Shown here piece by piece: positions 7,204 to 17,200 of a stretch of 30,770 bases of DNA. Position 1 is the stretch's first letter. Each line of letters opens with the position of its first letter. Made by a program: the position numbers and the translations under genes. This DNA comes from JANQIV01 sp050117315 (lineage in GTDB: Bacteria > Bacteroidota > Ignavibacteria > Ignavibacteriales > Melioribacteraceae). The notes below the pieces were generated by a model that worked only from the letters and a program-made list of their open reading frames with translations, searched no databases and was not told where the DNA came from. The stretch lies in contig JASFMY010000080.1 of NCBI GenBank assembly GCA_050117315.1, positions 1 through 30,770 of the forward strand. Direction: 5' to 3'.

Positions 7204-7827
7204 TTAGCATTTCCCAACTTTAAACAACAACATATAGTTATATCCCAAATCGAGATAGTTAGTTTTTTGAAATCCGTAAACAGAAATTCCTTCCTCCAGT
7301 TCTTTGGGTGATATTCTCATATTAAGCGGCGGACCAAAAGCCATTTCTTCTTTTTTACATTCGATGATTGCCAATTCGGCGCCGGGTTTTAATATCCTTA
7401 CAATTTCCGGGAAAAGGTTTTTGCACTTCCCTGTTATTTTTTGTGCATGCATTACCGTAGCCAGCAAGCAATGATCTGCACAATCATCATTAATGTTTAT
7501 TGATTGACAAATATCGTTCTCAATAGTTATAATATTGTCAAGATTTAATGATTCGGCTTCTTTTTTAAGCCTGTTGAGCATTTCTGTCCATACATCCACA
7601 GCATATACTTTCCCTTTCTTGCCAACGATTTGGGCGGCATATAAAGAATATTCACCCACGCCGCATCCCAAATCAACAAAAGTATCACCTTGGTTAATAT
7701 TCATAGATTCAAAAACAATTGTTGAATCGTGTATATTAAAACTGCTCGGTCCTCGTTTTACATGTTTTTTGTTGTTAAAAAGGGAGTAGTGTTTTTCATT
7801 ACCTCTTTTCATGTTTTGGTTATTCAT
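7204..7827 (-). CDS. class I SAM-dependent methyltransferase
   Basis: The 207-residue protein has the Rossmann SAM-binding motif FVDLGCGVGEYS (50-61), the acidic residue after strand 2 in VYAVDVW (75-81), and a motif near ILKPGAELAIIECKKEE. It ends with a strand (YNYMLLFKV) typical of UbiE-like fold enzymes. It resembles small methyltransferases often encoded next to metal or sulfur metabolism genes. The extra Cys positions of ArsM are not obvious, so arsenic methylation is not supported. It lies 38 bases downstream of the SmsB gene with AAGGAAATT before the ATG, so it is probably the last gene of that transcript. Substrate unknown. Confidence 0.85.
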   Translation of the reverse strand: MNNQNMKRGNEKHYSLFNNKKHVKRGPSSFNIHDSTIVFESMNINQGDTFVDLGCGVGEYSLYAAQIVGKKGKVYAVDVWTEMLNRLKKEAESLNLDNIITIENDICQSININDDCADHCLLATVMHAQKITGKCKNLFPEIVRILKPGAELAIIECKKEEMAFGPPLNMRISPKELEEGISVYGFQKTNYLDLGYNYMLLFKVGKC

Positions 7828-7865
7828 AATTTCCTTTTTTTTCGTTTTTTGTAGGTGTTTTTATA

Positions 7866-9086
7866 TTACTCTTCACCATGTCCAGAAAGCTCTGCTATTT
7901 CTCGTATCGTTTCTTCAAGTTCGAAATCCAATCCTTCTACTTCAATTCCGATATCTAAAAAGCCACGAATGATTAACGCTATAGCTTGCATTTCATCTAA
8001 TCCTTTGGATTGTAGGTAATTTACTTCCCCAATATTAATTCTGCCGATTGCAGCTTCGTGTGACATTCTTGCATCCGGATGCATAGCCCGTAATCCCGGG
8101 ATAGCTTCTATAATACCTTTGTCACTTAACATTAACCCTGAGCAATCTACATGTGCTTTGGTATCTTTAGCTGCTCCAATTAACAATCCTGTTTGTACAA
8201 CCGTACCTCCATAGTTCACAGCTCTTGCCACTAATTCTGCCCCTGAGTTCTCTCCATCCATTTGTACTGTTCCACCGATGTCACAATAAGTGTCCGGCAG
8301 TGCAGCAAGTATAGTCATATATTTGGCATTAGCATTTCTACCTTTTAAATGGGTAAAGGGATTAGTCTGGATATGTTTTGGCGGTTTTACAGAATAGTAG
8401 TTACTTACAAATGTTCCGCCTTCTTCAACAATAGTGGCTGTTCTTGGACGTATAATGAAGTCGGTACCCCAGTTATGAATCATCGTGTTGGTTAGTTTAG
8501 CTCTTTTACCGACAAAATGCTCACTCACGGCAATGTGCAAGCCTGCTTTAAGTGTACACCCCGAGGCGCACCCTGTTACTAAATGCAATTGTGCTCCTTC
8601 TTCCAAAACTACAATATTGTGGATACACATAGTGCTCATCTCTTTATGCATAAACATGGCTGTATATAAGGGCATATCTACTATTACATTTTTTCTAACC
8701 CTTATAAAATATCCGTTTTGTTCTTTTGTATAAGCAGTTTTTGTGAACTCATCCTGGTCCTTATCGACTGCTTTGAAATGGTATTTATCTTTTATATCGG
8801 GATAAATTTGGAAGACTTCTTTTAAAGGAATTATCTCTAAACCGTCAATTTGAGGTAAAAAGGTAAAAACAGAACTGCCGTACATTAAAAACTTTCCAGT
8901 TTCTGAATTATCATCTAGGTTTACTCCTACGGCTTTTAATGTACCAACTTCGTCTTTTTTCAATTCATTAACGGAACTAATAGTATGTTCGTCTTCTTCT
9001 ATATCCAGATATTTAGTAAAATCTATAGCCGGTTCATTCAATAGATTTTGACCGTTAGATATTCCTGTGTTCGATAACTTGTTCAT
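7866..9086 (-). CDS. SufB/SufD-family Fe-S scaffold protein, SmsB-like
   Basis: The 406-residue protein has the right-handed beta-helix core of SufB/SufD, from about residue 125 (GYFIRVRKNVIVDMPLY) to 350. The active-site region of cluster-building members is kept: Cys315 in AHVDCSGLML and His343-Glu344 in MSHEAAIG. Its short length, lack of the long SufB N-terminal part and the partner ATPase point to the archaeal-type minimal SUF (SMS) system rather than bacterial SufBCD. Extra Cys occur in TGCASGC (172-177). The start codon overlaps the stop of the ATPase gene (TAATG), which implies translational coupling. Probable role: scaffold on which [4Fe-4S] clusters are built for the enzymes of this locus. 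Confidence 0.87.
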   Translation of the reverse strand: MNKLSNTGISNGQNLLNEPAIDFTKYLDIEEDEHTISSVNELKKDEVGTLKAVGVNLDDNSETGKFLMYGSSVFTFLPQIDGLEIIPLKEVFQIYPDIKDKYHFKAVDKDQDEFTKTAYTKEQNGYFIRVRKNVIVDMPLYTAMFMHKEMSTMCIHNIVVLEEGAQLHLVTGCASGCTLKAGLHIAVSEHFVGKRAKLTNTMIHNWGTDFIIRPRTATIVEEGGTFVSNYYSVKPPKHIQTNPFTHLKGRNANAKYMTILAALPDTYCDIGGTVQMDGENSGAELVARAVNYGGTVVQTGLLIGAAKDTKAHVDCSGLMLSDKGIIEAIPGLRAMHPDARMSHEAAIGRINIGEVNYLQSKGLDEMQAIALIIRGFLDIGIEVEGLDFELEETIREIAELSGHGEE

Positions 9087-9856
9087 TACTGTTTCTCCAT
9101 TTGATTTTGTTGGCAGTTAATGCAATAATCATATCCATTTGTTTTAATCTGTTCCATCATTATTCCCGGATTTCCGCTGCACTGTATTTTTCCATTCAGC
9201 ATTACATGAGCTTTATCGGTATAGATATAATTTAGAATAGCGGCTGAGTGTGTAGCAATCAATCCCGAGTTTCTAACAGACGGATTACATATGCTATTTT
9301 CTATATCTCCTTTTTGTAACGCTTCGTTTATCATCATTCCAATTTTTTTTAAGTGTTCGGGATCAACTCCAGAATCTGGTTCGTCGAGAATCAAAAAATC
9401 AGGTTTTGTTAATAACAATAGAAACAATTCGGATTTTTTAATTTCTCCGCCAGAAAGGCCATCATTAATTTTGCGGTCAAGGAATTTTTCCATATCAAAT
9501 CGTTCACACATTTTTCTTTTATAATCATTATCCCACATTTTGTCATGGGTAAGTAAATCAATAAGATTTCGTAATTTTACTCCTTTTATTGTAGGAGGGC
9601 GTTGTTCCGAAATTCCTATTCCTAGTTTAACTCTTTCATCAATACTCAGTTGATTGAGTTTCTGATCATTGAAAAGAATTTCGCCTTGAGTAATTTCGTA
9701 TTCAGGAAATCCTATAATCGATGAAATTAAAACACTTTTCCCGGAACCGTTAGGTCCAAACAGTGAATGCACTTCACTATCAGGAATAATTAGATTAACG
9801 CCTTTCAATACTTCTTTATCTTCAACACTTACATGTAGATTGCTGATTTTTAACAT
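9086..9856 (-). CDS. SufC/SmsC-like ABC ATPase of Fe-S assembly
   Basis: The 256-residue soluble ATPase has Walker A FGPNGSGKS (33-41), a SufC-like GISEQRPPTIKG in the Q-loop (81-92), the signature LSGGE (134-138), Walker B FLILDEPDSGVDP (154-166) and the switch His203 in LIATHS. It has no membrane part. The C-terminus carries GYDYCINCQQ with Cys245 and Cys248; a similar GY-x-x-C-x-x-C tail is known to me from archaeal SmsC proteins and is absent from E. coli SufC. A strong ribosome site (TGGAGG) precedes the ATG by a few bases. It works as the energising partner of the overlapping SmsB gene. Confidence 0.88.
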   Translation of the reverse strand: MLKISNLHVSVEDKEVLKGVNLIIPDSEVHSLFGPNGSGKSVLISSIIGFPEYEITQGEILFNDQKLNQLSIDERVKLGIGISEQRPPTIKGVKLRNLIDLLTHDKMWDNDYKRKMCERFDMEKFLDRKINDGLSGGEIKKSELFLLLLTKPDFLILDEPDSGVDPEHLKKIGMMINEALQKGDIENSICNPSVRNSGLIATHSAAILNYIYTDKAHVMLNGKIQCSGNPGIMMEQIKTNGYDYCINCQQNQMEKQ

Positions 9857-10210
9857 AAATCCTCCAGGATTTTTATTACTAATTTATTACAAGCAGTACC
9901 TTTTTTGTTCGCAACAGTTATATATTTTCAAGAAAATGACTTTTGAGTTCTTTCACTTTTCTATTGCAAGAAATTTAGTACGAACTCCTTATTTAAACTT
10001 AGTCTAAATAACAAAACGTGTCAAGTTTTCTCAACTTTCTTTTAGCACAAACATTAAAATGGATATTATGAAATTTAGAGAGTAGTGGTTTCTAGGTATA
10101 TTTCTCTGTTATGAATAACTATTCTAAATTTCATTTTGTTGGCATTCTATACAATAGTTGTAGCTTTATTTTTTACCATCATAATACATGAATTATCACT
10201 ACACTGTATT
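9857..10210 (-). promoter_or_regulatory. leader and putative promoter of the SmsCB-methyltransferase operon
   Basis: This 354-base gene-free gap separates the transporter genes from SmsC. Two dyads are visible. TTATTTA (9989-9995) and TAAATAA (10005-10011) flank AACTTAGTC; read on the minus strand this contains TTTAGACTAAG, reminiscent of DtxR/Fur-class metal operators, but this is not proven. The second is a perfect 12-bp inverted repeat, ATGAAATTTAGA (10068-10079) and TCTAAATTTCAT (10123-10134). It could be a 3' structure of the upstream transcript or a regulatory hairpin. The gap suggests a separate promoter for SmsCB. Confidence 0.5.
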
Positions 10211-11947
10211 TTAGTTGGCAATTTGCCAACCAACAGTACTTTCCTGGACTTGCCACATTTGGTTGTACAAACCTCTTTTTCTTAATAGGTCGTTGTGAGT
10301 GCCTTGCTCAATTATTTGTCCGTCATTGAGTACTATTATTTTATCTGCATTTTTAATGGTTTTGAGACGGTGTGCAATTACAACAACCGTTTTATCTTTC
10401 AATAAATTGGATATGGCTTCTTGTATAAAAAACTCATTCTCAGGATCTAAGGAAGACGTTGCCTCATCAAGTAAGACAATCGGGGCATCTTTTAACATTG
10501 CACGTGCGATCGAAAGCCTAAGTTGCTCGCCGCCGGAAAGATTACTTCCATTTTCATCAACCATTGTATTGTAGCCATTAGGCAGGTTTGAGATAAATTG
10601 GTGGCAATTTGCTCTTTTGGCAGCCTCAATTATTTCATCTTGTGTAGCGTCATGTTTCCCTATTTTGATATTGTTGTAAATAGTGTCTTTAAATAAGATA
10701 ACTTTTTGAAATACCATACTTACATTTTTTAGAATAGTATCCGGTTCTATATCTCTTAAATTGTCTTTACCAATAAATATATCTCCACTTTGTACGTCAT
10801 AAAATCTTGCGATAAGATTTGTCATTGTCGATTTGCCGGAGCCTGAAGGTCCTACTAATGCTGTTAAGGAGTTATTCTGGATACAAACGTTTAGATTATT
10901 TAATACACTTTTATCATTATAACCCAAATACCCAAATGAAACATTATTGAAAACAATATCTTGATTTTTGGGATTTAGCTGTGATTTTATACCTGTAAGC
11001 TGTTTCTCGTTGAATAAATTTTGAATAGTTTGTCCCGCAATTAAAAGGTATCTTATCTTAACATAATTGAGCGACATTGATTTCAGATTTTCAAAAAAGC
11101 GGGAGCTGATGATAATAAAAATAATGAATGTTTTTCCGCTTAAGCTCCCTCCGACCATAAAATAAGAACCCATTAAGATAAGCATCACCAATCCAAAGTC
11201 GATTGCAATGCTTGACAGAACCATAATGGGGCTTAATGTACCTTCGGTTTTTAAACTTCTTATTTTAAAATCTGCCATCTTTTCAACCAGATCATCAAAT
11301 TTTTTCTGGGAGTTATTGAACGATTTAATAAACTTTATTCCGCTTACAAATTCGATAATTCCGTTAGCTAATTCTGATGAAGATTTATATAAAGCTTTGC
11401 CCCTTACATGCATTATTTTTTTAGCCCAAACAAGAAGGCTTAAAGCTAACGGCATAGTAATTATGGTAGCAACTGCCATTCGGTAATCGATAAAGAAAAG
11501 TCCTGTAGCTACCAGCATACTCAAAACAAATGTTGAAATAAATTCGGGTAAGAGCATCGTTATAATCTGTTCGACCTTATTAACATTGTCCAGTGTTTTG
11601 TTTGATAGTTCACCTATGTCATGATTGCTAAAAAAACCTAAAGGAAGTTTCCTAATGTGCTCACCCAATCTCAGTCTTAAGTCTTTAACCATTATTGTTC
11701 CATCTGCACGTGAAAGAGTTATGCTTAAATATGAAAATATAGCTCTAAAAGCAGCACTGCCGATAATAATATATATGTATATACATAGTTTCTGTAAGGT
11801 AAAAGTATCGTCGATAATACTACACAAAAGGAAATACAATACAACAAACGGCACCGCACCAAAAAGAGCTTCGGCAACGGATATACCGGTTACTCTTATC
11901 AGGTGCTTATGGTATTTCCCTGCAATTAATCTTATAACTTCTAACAT
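10211..11947 (-). CDS. ABC half-transporter (membrane domain plus ATPase), second of a pair
   Basis: The 578-residue protein has about six membrane helices (1-300) fused to an ATPase. Walker A is GPSGSGKST (366-374), the signature LSGGEQ (470-475), and Walker B VLLDEATSSLD (491-501) with catalytic Glu495. LPLGFFSNHDIGELSNK (101-117) is the coupling region typical of ABCB-fold transporters. Its start overlaps the stop of the preceding half-transporter by seven bases, so the two are almost certainly made together as a heterodimer. The pair resembles YbtPQ/IrtAB-type transporters, which have an exporter fold but import metal-siderophores; that similarity is from memory. Direction and substrate remain open. 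Confidence 0.92.
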   Translation of the reverse strand: MLEVIRLIAGKYHKHLIRVTGISVAEALFGAVPFVVLYFLLCSIIDDTFTLQKLCIYIYIIIGSAAFRAIFSYLSITLSRADGTIMVKDLRLRLGEHIRKLPLGFFSNHDIGELSNKTLDNVNKVEQIITMLLPEFISTFVLSMLVATGLFFIDYRMAVATIITMPLALSLLVWAKKIMHVRGKALYKSSSELANGIIEFVSGIKFIKSFNNSQKKFDDLVEKMADFKIRSLKTEGTLSPIMVLSSIAIDFGLVMLILMGSYFMVGGSLSGKTFIIFIIISSRFFENLKSMSLNYVKIRYLLIAGQTIQNLFNEKQLTGIKSQLNPKNQDIVFNNVSFGYLGYNDKSVLNNLNVCIQNNSLTALVGPSGSGKSTMTNLIARFYDVQSGDIFIGKDNLRDIEPDTILKNVSMVFQKVILFKDTIYNNIKIGKHDATQDEIIEAAKRANCHQFISNLPNGYNTMVDENGSNLSGGEQLRLSIARAMLKDAPIVLLDEATSSLDPENEFFIQEAISNLLKDKTVVVIAHRLKTIKNADKIIVLNDGQIIEQGTHNDLLRKRGLYNQMWQVQESTVGWQIAN

Positions 11948-13725
11948 GCCAATTTTTCCCTTCCATTAATTCTCAATTCTTTAGATTGTTGAATACCCCA
12001 GTTGGCTGCATTCATATGCAAATCCCACATTTGTTTATATCTGCCATTTGCCTCAATTAATTGTTGATGAGTTCCGCTTTCTGTAATCTTCCCGTTTTCG
12101 ATATAAAGTATTTGGTTTGCGTTTTGAATGGTAGACAGCCGATGAGCAATTACAATTACCGTCTTATTCTTTAGTAAAGCATTCAGGGCTTTTTGAATTT
12201 TATCCTCGTTTTGAGTATCCGCATAACTTGTTGCTTCGTCTAGTACTATTATAGGCGAGTCTTTTGCCAATGCACGTGCTATGGCAATACGCTGTTGTTC
12301 CCCGCCACTTAAATGAACCCCTGTAGACCCAATAACAGTATCGTAGCCATCTTTTAGCTTACTAATAAATTCATGAGCTTGAGCCTGTTTTGCAATTTCA
12401 ATTACCTTTTCTTTTGAAATTGTTTCATCACCCATACGGATATTCTCAATTACAGTATCGCTGAACATAAATATGTCCTGGAAAACGAAACTGATATTTT
12501 TCATTAGCGTGTTTCCCTGAATCGATTTTAGGTTAAAGCCCCCAATTAAAATTTCGCCTTTTGTAACATCCCAAAATCGTGGGATTAACCTTGCAATTGT
12601 AGTTTTCCCTGCACCAGAAGGACCAACCAATGCAGTAATAGTACCCTGTTTTAGTTTGAAATTAATATCATCAAGAACAAGGTGATTACCATAAGCAAAT
12701 GAAACATGACTAAATTCTACATGATAATTGTCTAATTCAGAGATTGTTCCATTATCTTCTATTTCATTTACGTCCATGATTTCTCTTAGTTCATCTACAC
12801 CTTTAAAAATCTGAGTCAAGTTTGCTCCAAAACCAGTAATCTGTTTCATAAATCGTGTAAGTCCAATGCCTATAAATAAGAACATCAAAAAGGTTGATAA
12901 CGCAATTTTTCCTACAACATACATATATCCTCCTACAGGGAGCAAGATCAATATTCCACAATCCATTAATAGAGCATATGTTGCAAAAAAAATAGCCGAC
13001 TTTTTATTCATATTAATCCAATAATCACTGTATTTTTCGGTTTCTTCACGATATTTTTTAAAAGAAAATACAGATAGGTTAAAAGCTTTTATAACAGGCA
13101 TCCCACGAATAAAATCGATTATGGTTGTGTTCATATCCGATTTTATTTTGAAAAATCTGCTGATTGTTCCGGCTTCTAGTTTTATTCTTACTCGTTGAAG
13201 TCCTACACCAAGTATAACAGGTAATATGCTTAAGAAGGCAAGAGTAAAATTAAATGAAGCTAACCAGGAAAATATGATTACCGGAAGAAAAACGACCGAT
13301 ACCAAATCAATTAGGTTATGCGCAACAAACTCTTCTATAGCTTCAATATTCCCCATCATAATTTTTTTGACGATTCCTGAACTGGTTTGGGAATAATAGC
13401 CTAAAGGTAGTCTGGTTAATTTTTTTGCAAGCACAACGCGCAGGTCAAACAAGATATTGTAAGCTGCTATATGTGATTGAGTCATAGCTATACCGGAAAA
13501 AATCATTTGTCCCACAATAAACAGTGCTGCAATCCATCCAAGCGTCAATAGATCATCCATTATAAAGGGAGGATGAATTATTTTTTCTATTATCAAGTAG
13601 GTTATATAATAAGGTCCTAAGGAACAGACTGAACTAAAAAAAATGAGAATACTAGCTAATCCTAAACGGTATTTTCCTTGTTTGGAAATAGCGAGCAAAA
13701 ACTTTAAAGATTTGTTGTTAAACAT
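11941..13725 (-). CDS. ABC half-transporter (membrane domain plus ATPase), first of a pair
   Basis: I choose ATG 13725 (594 residues, MFNNKSLKFLLAIS) because CGGAG lies five bases upstream. An upstream start at 13821 would overlap the permease gene and give an unlikely hydrophilic leader. Six membrane helices occupy about 20-300, with the coupling segment LPLGYYSQTSSGIVKK (106-121). The ATPase has Walker A GPSGAGKTT (368-376), LSGGEQQR (472-479) and IVLDEATSYAD (493-503). The second half of the D-loop is Tyr-Ala-Asp where SALD is usual. It lies 20 bases after the permease and overlaps its partner half-transporter. It probably forms a heterodimer with the 578-residue protein. Confidence 0.92.
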   Translation of the reverse strand: MFNNKSLKFLLAISKQGKYRLGLASILIFFSSVCSLGPYYITYLIIEKIIHPPFIMDDLLTLGWIAALFIVGQMIFSGIAMTQSHIAAYNILFDLRVVLAKKLTRLPLGYYSQTSSGIVKKIMMGNIEAIEEFVAHNLIDLVSVVFLPVIIFSWLASFNFTLAFLSILPVILGVGLQRVRIKLEAGTISRFFKIKSDMNTTIIDFIRGMPVIKAFNLSVFSFKKYREETEKYSDYWINMNKKSAIFFATYALLMDCGILILLPVGGYMYVVGKIALSTFLMFLFIGIGLTRFMKQITGFGANLTQIFKGVDELREIMDVNEIEDNGTISELDNYHVEFSHVSFAYGNHLVLDDINFKLKQGTITALVGPSGAGKTTIARLIPRFWDVTKGEILIGGFNLKSIQGNTLMKNISFVFQDIFMFSDTVIENIRMGDETISKEKVIEIAKQAQAHEFISKLKDGYDTVIGSTGVHLSGGEQQRIAIARALAKDSPIIVLDEATSYADTQNEDKIQKALNALLKNKTVIVIAHRLSTIQNANQILYIENGKITESGTHQQLIEANGRYKQMWDLHMNAANWGIQQSKELRINGREKLAC

Positions 13726-13745
13726 AATACTCCGAAATTTTACTC

Positions 13746-14258
13746 TTAAAAATCGACCCAGGAAAACAGTAGCTTTGCAGTTAGACCACCAATTATAGGC
13801 AGTATTAAAATGCAGCACCATTTAATAATGACATATTTCCAACCTAAAAAGCCTATCTCAATTGGAGTCCTGGTAATATCCCATGTTGAATAAGCAATTA
13901 TATAAGCAATAACAGAGCCTATGCTAGCCCCAGACTTAAGAAGTGTACTACCCATAGATAAGGCGACAAATGTCCCTCCAGGAGTCAACATACCACCCAG
14001 GGATGCTAGCATAATGCCGGATATCCCGGAATCATTTCCAAAGTATTTAATAATGTAACTATCAAGATTTAGTTTACTTAGCATCCCAACAATAAGAATA
14101 GCAGCAAGGCAAAGGGGAATAATTTTTATTCCTAACTTTATTGCATTAGAAAACCCGTCAATATGCATTCCTTTAGAATAAGTATATGCTGTAAGTGATA
14201 ATGCTATTATCCACATTAGAATTGTAATTATTGTCATTTCTCTGTAATTCTTTTTCAT
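13746..14258 (-). CDS. half-size permease, DUF318/UPF0718 (YraQ/ArsP-like)
   Basis: The 170-residue membrane protein has four or five helices and the hallmark GGMLTPGGTFVALSMGSTLL (88-107), then AYIIAYSTWDITRTPIEIGFLGW. These correspond to one half of DUF318 permeases, which are normally about 300 residues with two such halves. The half may dimerise or pair with another membrane protein of the locus. Some DUF318 members (ArsP) export trivalent organoarsenicals; most are uncharacterised. It starts seven bases after the stop of the giant activase gene with no good Shine-Dalgarno, so it depends on coupling. The spacing places it in one transcript with the activase and the ABC pair. Confidence 0.8.
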   Translation of the reverse strand: MKKNYREMTIITILMWIIALSLTAYTYSKGMHIDGFSNAIKLGIKIIPLCLAAILIVGMLSKLNLDSYIIKYFGNDSGISGIMLASLGGMLTPGGTFVALSMGSTLLKSGASIGSVIAYIIAYSTWDITRTPIEIGFLGWKYVIIKWCCILILPIIGGLTAKLLFSWVDF

Positions 14259-14264
14259 TTGTTT

Positions 14265-17200
14265 CTATAAATAGTAAATAAAAGATTCTACTTTACTTTT
14301 ATCATTTTCATTTTTAGTCCCGTCAAAAGTTAAATTCAGTATGGGGCTTGTATTTTCATCGGAAAATCCTTTATGCAATATGTTAAGGGATATCCCGGTA
14401 TTTTCGTAAATAGATGTTGCTGTAATTATCCCGTCAATTTTAGCAGAATTGCATAGAGCTTTAGCTTGTCTGTAACGAGCAAAATCCCCGGCATAATATC
14501 CAATAGTCGAATCAGCTTTTTTCAATAAGGTTTCAATACTAGAGGTGAATGGACTCTCATCATTTAACTGCTGAGCAATTTGTTCCATATCGTCTTTAAA
14601 TTTTGTCAACCTTTGAGAAAGTAAGTGAGAATTATCAATATTAGTTTGTTCTACATAGTCTTTCCAAAATATCCATAGAGCTTCAGAAAGTAGCCCGTAA
14701 ACAACTTTATGTTTCTGCTTCTCTAAGTTTTTAAAGACGAAGTCATTCAAGTAATCGTTGTAAACAATCATTGGTTCTCCAATAGCCATTATTCGTTTAT
14801 TATACGTTTCTTCCTTTAAGTCAGAATAAACATTTTCAGCTATTGTTTTGAGATTTGTAATATTGAGTTGATCGTTTTTAATAAGTTCTTTTGTTTGTAA
14901 AATATATTTGCTTCTAACTTTCTGAGGCGAAACATTTATTATATCACCGGCAAGGACACAATAACAGATTAATTCGAAGTTGTTATTTCCTATCGAAATA
15001 ATATCTTCAAGAAATGGTGTAACTATTCTTACTTTTTTATGCTTATACTCATCAAGTTTGGTTCTTAAAATTCTGTTATACTGTCCTTCAACTTCTGCCC
15101 CTTCGGTTTGCGGAATTAAAAATGCAATGTTTTTCTTCCCGTTATTATTTTCAACCTCCTTGAAACAACTTCCTAACAAGGAAGTAAGGGAGTAGTATTC
15201 ATTAGTTAGAGTATGCTTTCTCCCTAGTTCAATTGAATTTGCATTTGTAGTAAGAATATGGGCCTCAAATCCTTTTTGTATAAGAAGTTCTTTAAACAGT
15301 TCCGAATACGGTTGAAGATTCGGGATAAATATTTTTGTTTCGGCAGAAGTATTTTTTAGAGTTGGGCTAAGATTCGCTTCTTTGTAGTTTATATTTGCCA
15401 AATAGGAATCCAGCTTTTTAGGAGTGATTCCATTTCTGTTCTGTAGGCTGTTAACAAAAGCTTCTATTCGTGTTGTGACTCCGACCGTTGAAGCATGTTC
15501 GTCAATTTCGATGTTCAAATATGGTTTCCCGCCCATTATTTCTTTGAAGAAATGTATAAGAACGGAATCGGGACCACAACCATGATGCGTTAGAAAAATA
15601 GCAAACATATTAGGATGTTCCTTTATCAAGTATGCGGGTTCTAAAATGTGCTGCCCAAATGGCCAGTACATATTAGGATGTTCTTTCGAAATATTTACTC
15701 CTTCGGGTAGGTCGAAAAATGGGAGTACCTGGAAACCCATCTTAATTAATTTATCTGGAATTCCAAGGTTTAGAACCGGATCTGCAACACCATAAGTTTT
15801 TGATATTATAATAAAAGTTATTTTGTTTAGATCGATTCGTTCTATATTTTTTTTGCCGCTTAGTTCTATTCTTTTTTCAAAACGATGAAATGCTTCCATA
15901 CCCTTTTTTAAGGCATTGGTTGTTTCTTCTTTATCTTTTCCAAGAAGCTTTCCCAAATTGGAGAATTCAGTTTTCATGAATTCTTCACCTAGACTGAAAG
16001 CAAACGTTGGTGCAATTAACTTAATTCCTTTCTTTTCAAGTTCCATCGTATGATTAACTATCTTAAAAGCTAATTGCATATAAGCGCAGCCATAATTCTT
16101 CCGTGATTCTGATCCAGGATGATTTATGGTATATAAATCCGGGAAGAATATATAATCAACACCTTTGGAGACCAGTTCGGCTACATGTCCTAAAATCAAC
16201 TTTACCGGGAAGCATGTTTCTTCCAAAGCAAATTCCTGCCCGAGTTTTATCGTATTTTCATTACTCCATTCTGATAGAAGGACATTAAATCCCAAGTTTT
16301 TAAATATTGCGTTGAACATGGAAAACATGCCATAAGTAAATAATGCTCTTGGAATCCCAACTGTTTTTTTATCAGGATCAAGAGTATTATCATAGTCATT
16401 AAATATTGTGGTTTCTATTCTTTTATTGAATTCTTCATGATTATTAGTTTGTGTTTCTTGACTATATTTTTTGTCGATTTGAGTTATCTGAAGAAGTTTT
16501 TCAATACCTATAAAATTAGTTTTGCTCTCTTTCATTTCTTCGTGTGCAATCAATGCAGCGCCATAGGCTCCTGTTACACTAAAGAAGGGAGGAATTACTA
16601 TTTCTTTTTGAGTTAATAAACGCAATGCATTTGCAACGCCTTGGTTAAAAGCAATTCCTCCCTGCAACAATATTTTATTGCCAATTCTTTTTTGTCCGAC
16701 TACCCGATGCAGATAATTTTTTGCAATTGAATAGCACAATCCGGCTACGATATCTTCATTCTTTTTACCTTGTGATAAACTTGAAGCGATACTTGATTCA
16801 ATAAAGACCGTACACCGCTCGCCAAGAGAAACAGGATGCTTTCCTTTTAGAGCCAACTGTCCAAGTTCATTAATGGGAAGGTCGAACTTTTGTGCTTGTT
16901 CATCCAAAAAAGAACCAGTCCCCGCAGCACAAACTTTATTCATTTGGAAATCTGTAACAATACCGTTTGTAATACTTATATATTTTGAATCTTGTCCTCC
17001 AATTTCGAAAATGGTATCTACTTCAGGCTCAATCTTTATAGCTGCTTTTGCCTGCGCCGTAATTTCATCTTTAATTATATCTGCTCCTATTTGTTTACCT
17101 ATTAAGTTACGTCCAGAACCTGTTATTCCTAATCCCAGAATGTTTAACTTTCCATCTAGTTCATTATTTATTTCTGTCAATCCTTCTTGAACCGCTTTCA

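Noticed and set aside
7204..7827. Arsenite methyltransferase ArsM, with the permease as ArsP
   Set aside because: The expected conserved Cys positions are not evident in the methyltransferase and no ArsR or ArsC gene is present.
13726..13821. Upstream start for the 594-aa ABC protein
   Set aside because: It would overlap the permease gene by 76 bases and place a non-membrane leader before the first helix; ATG 13725 has CGGAG.
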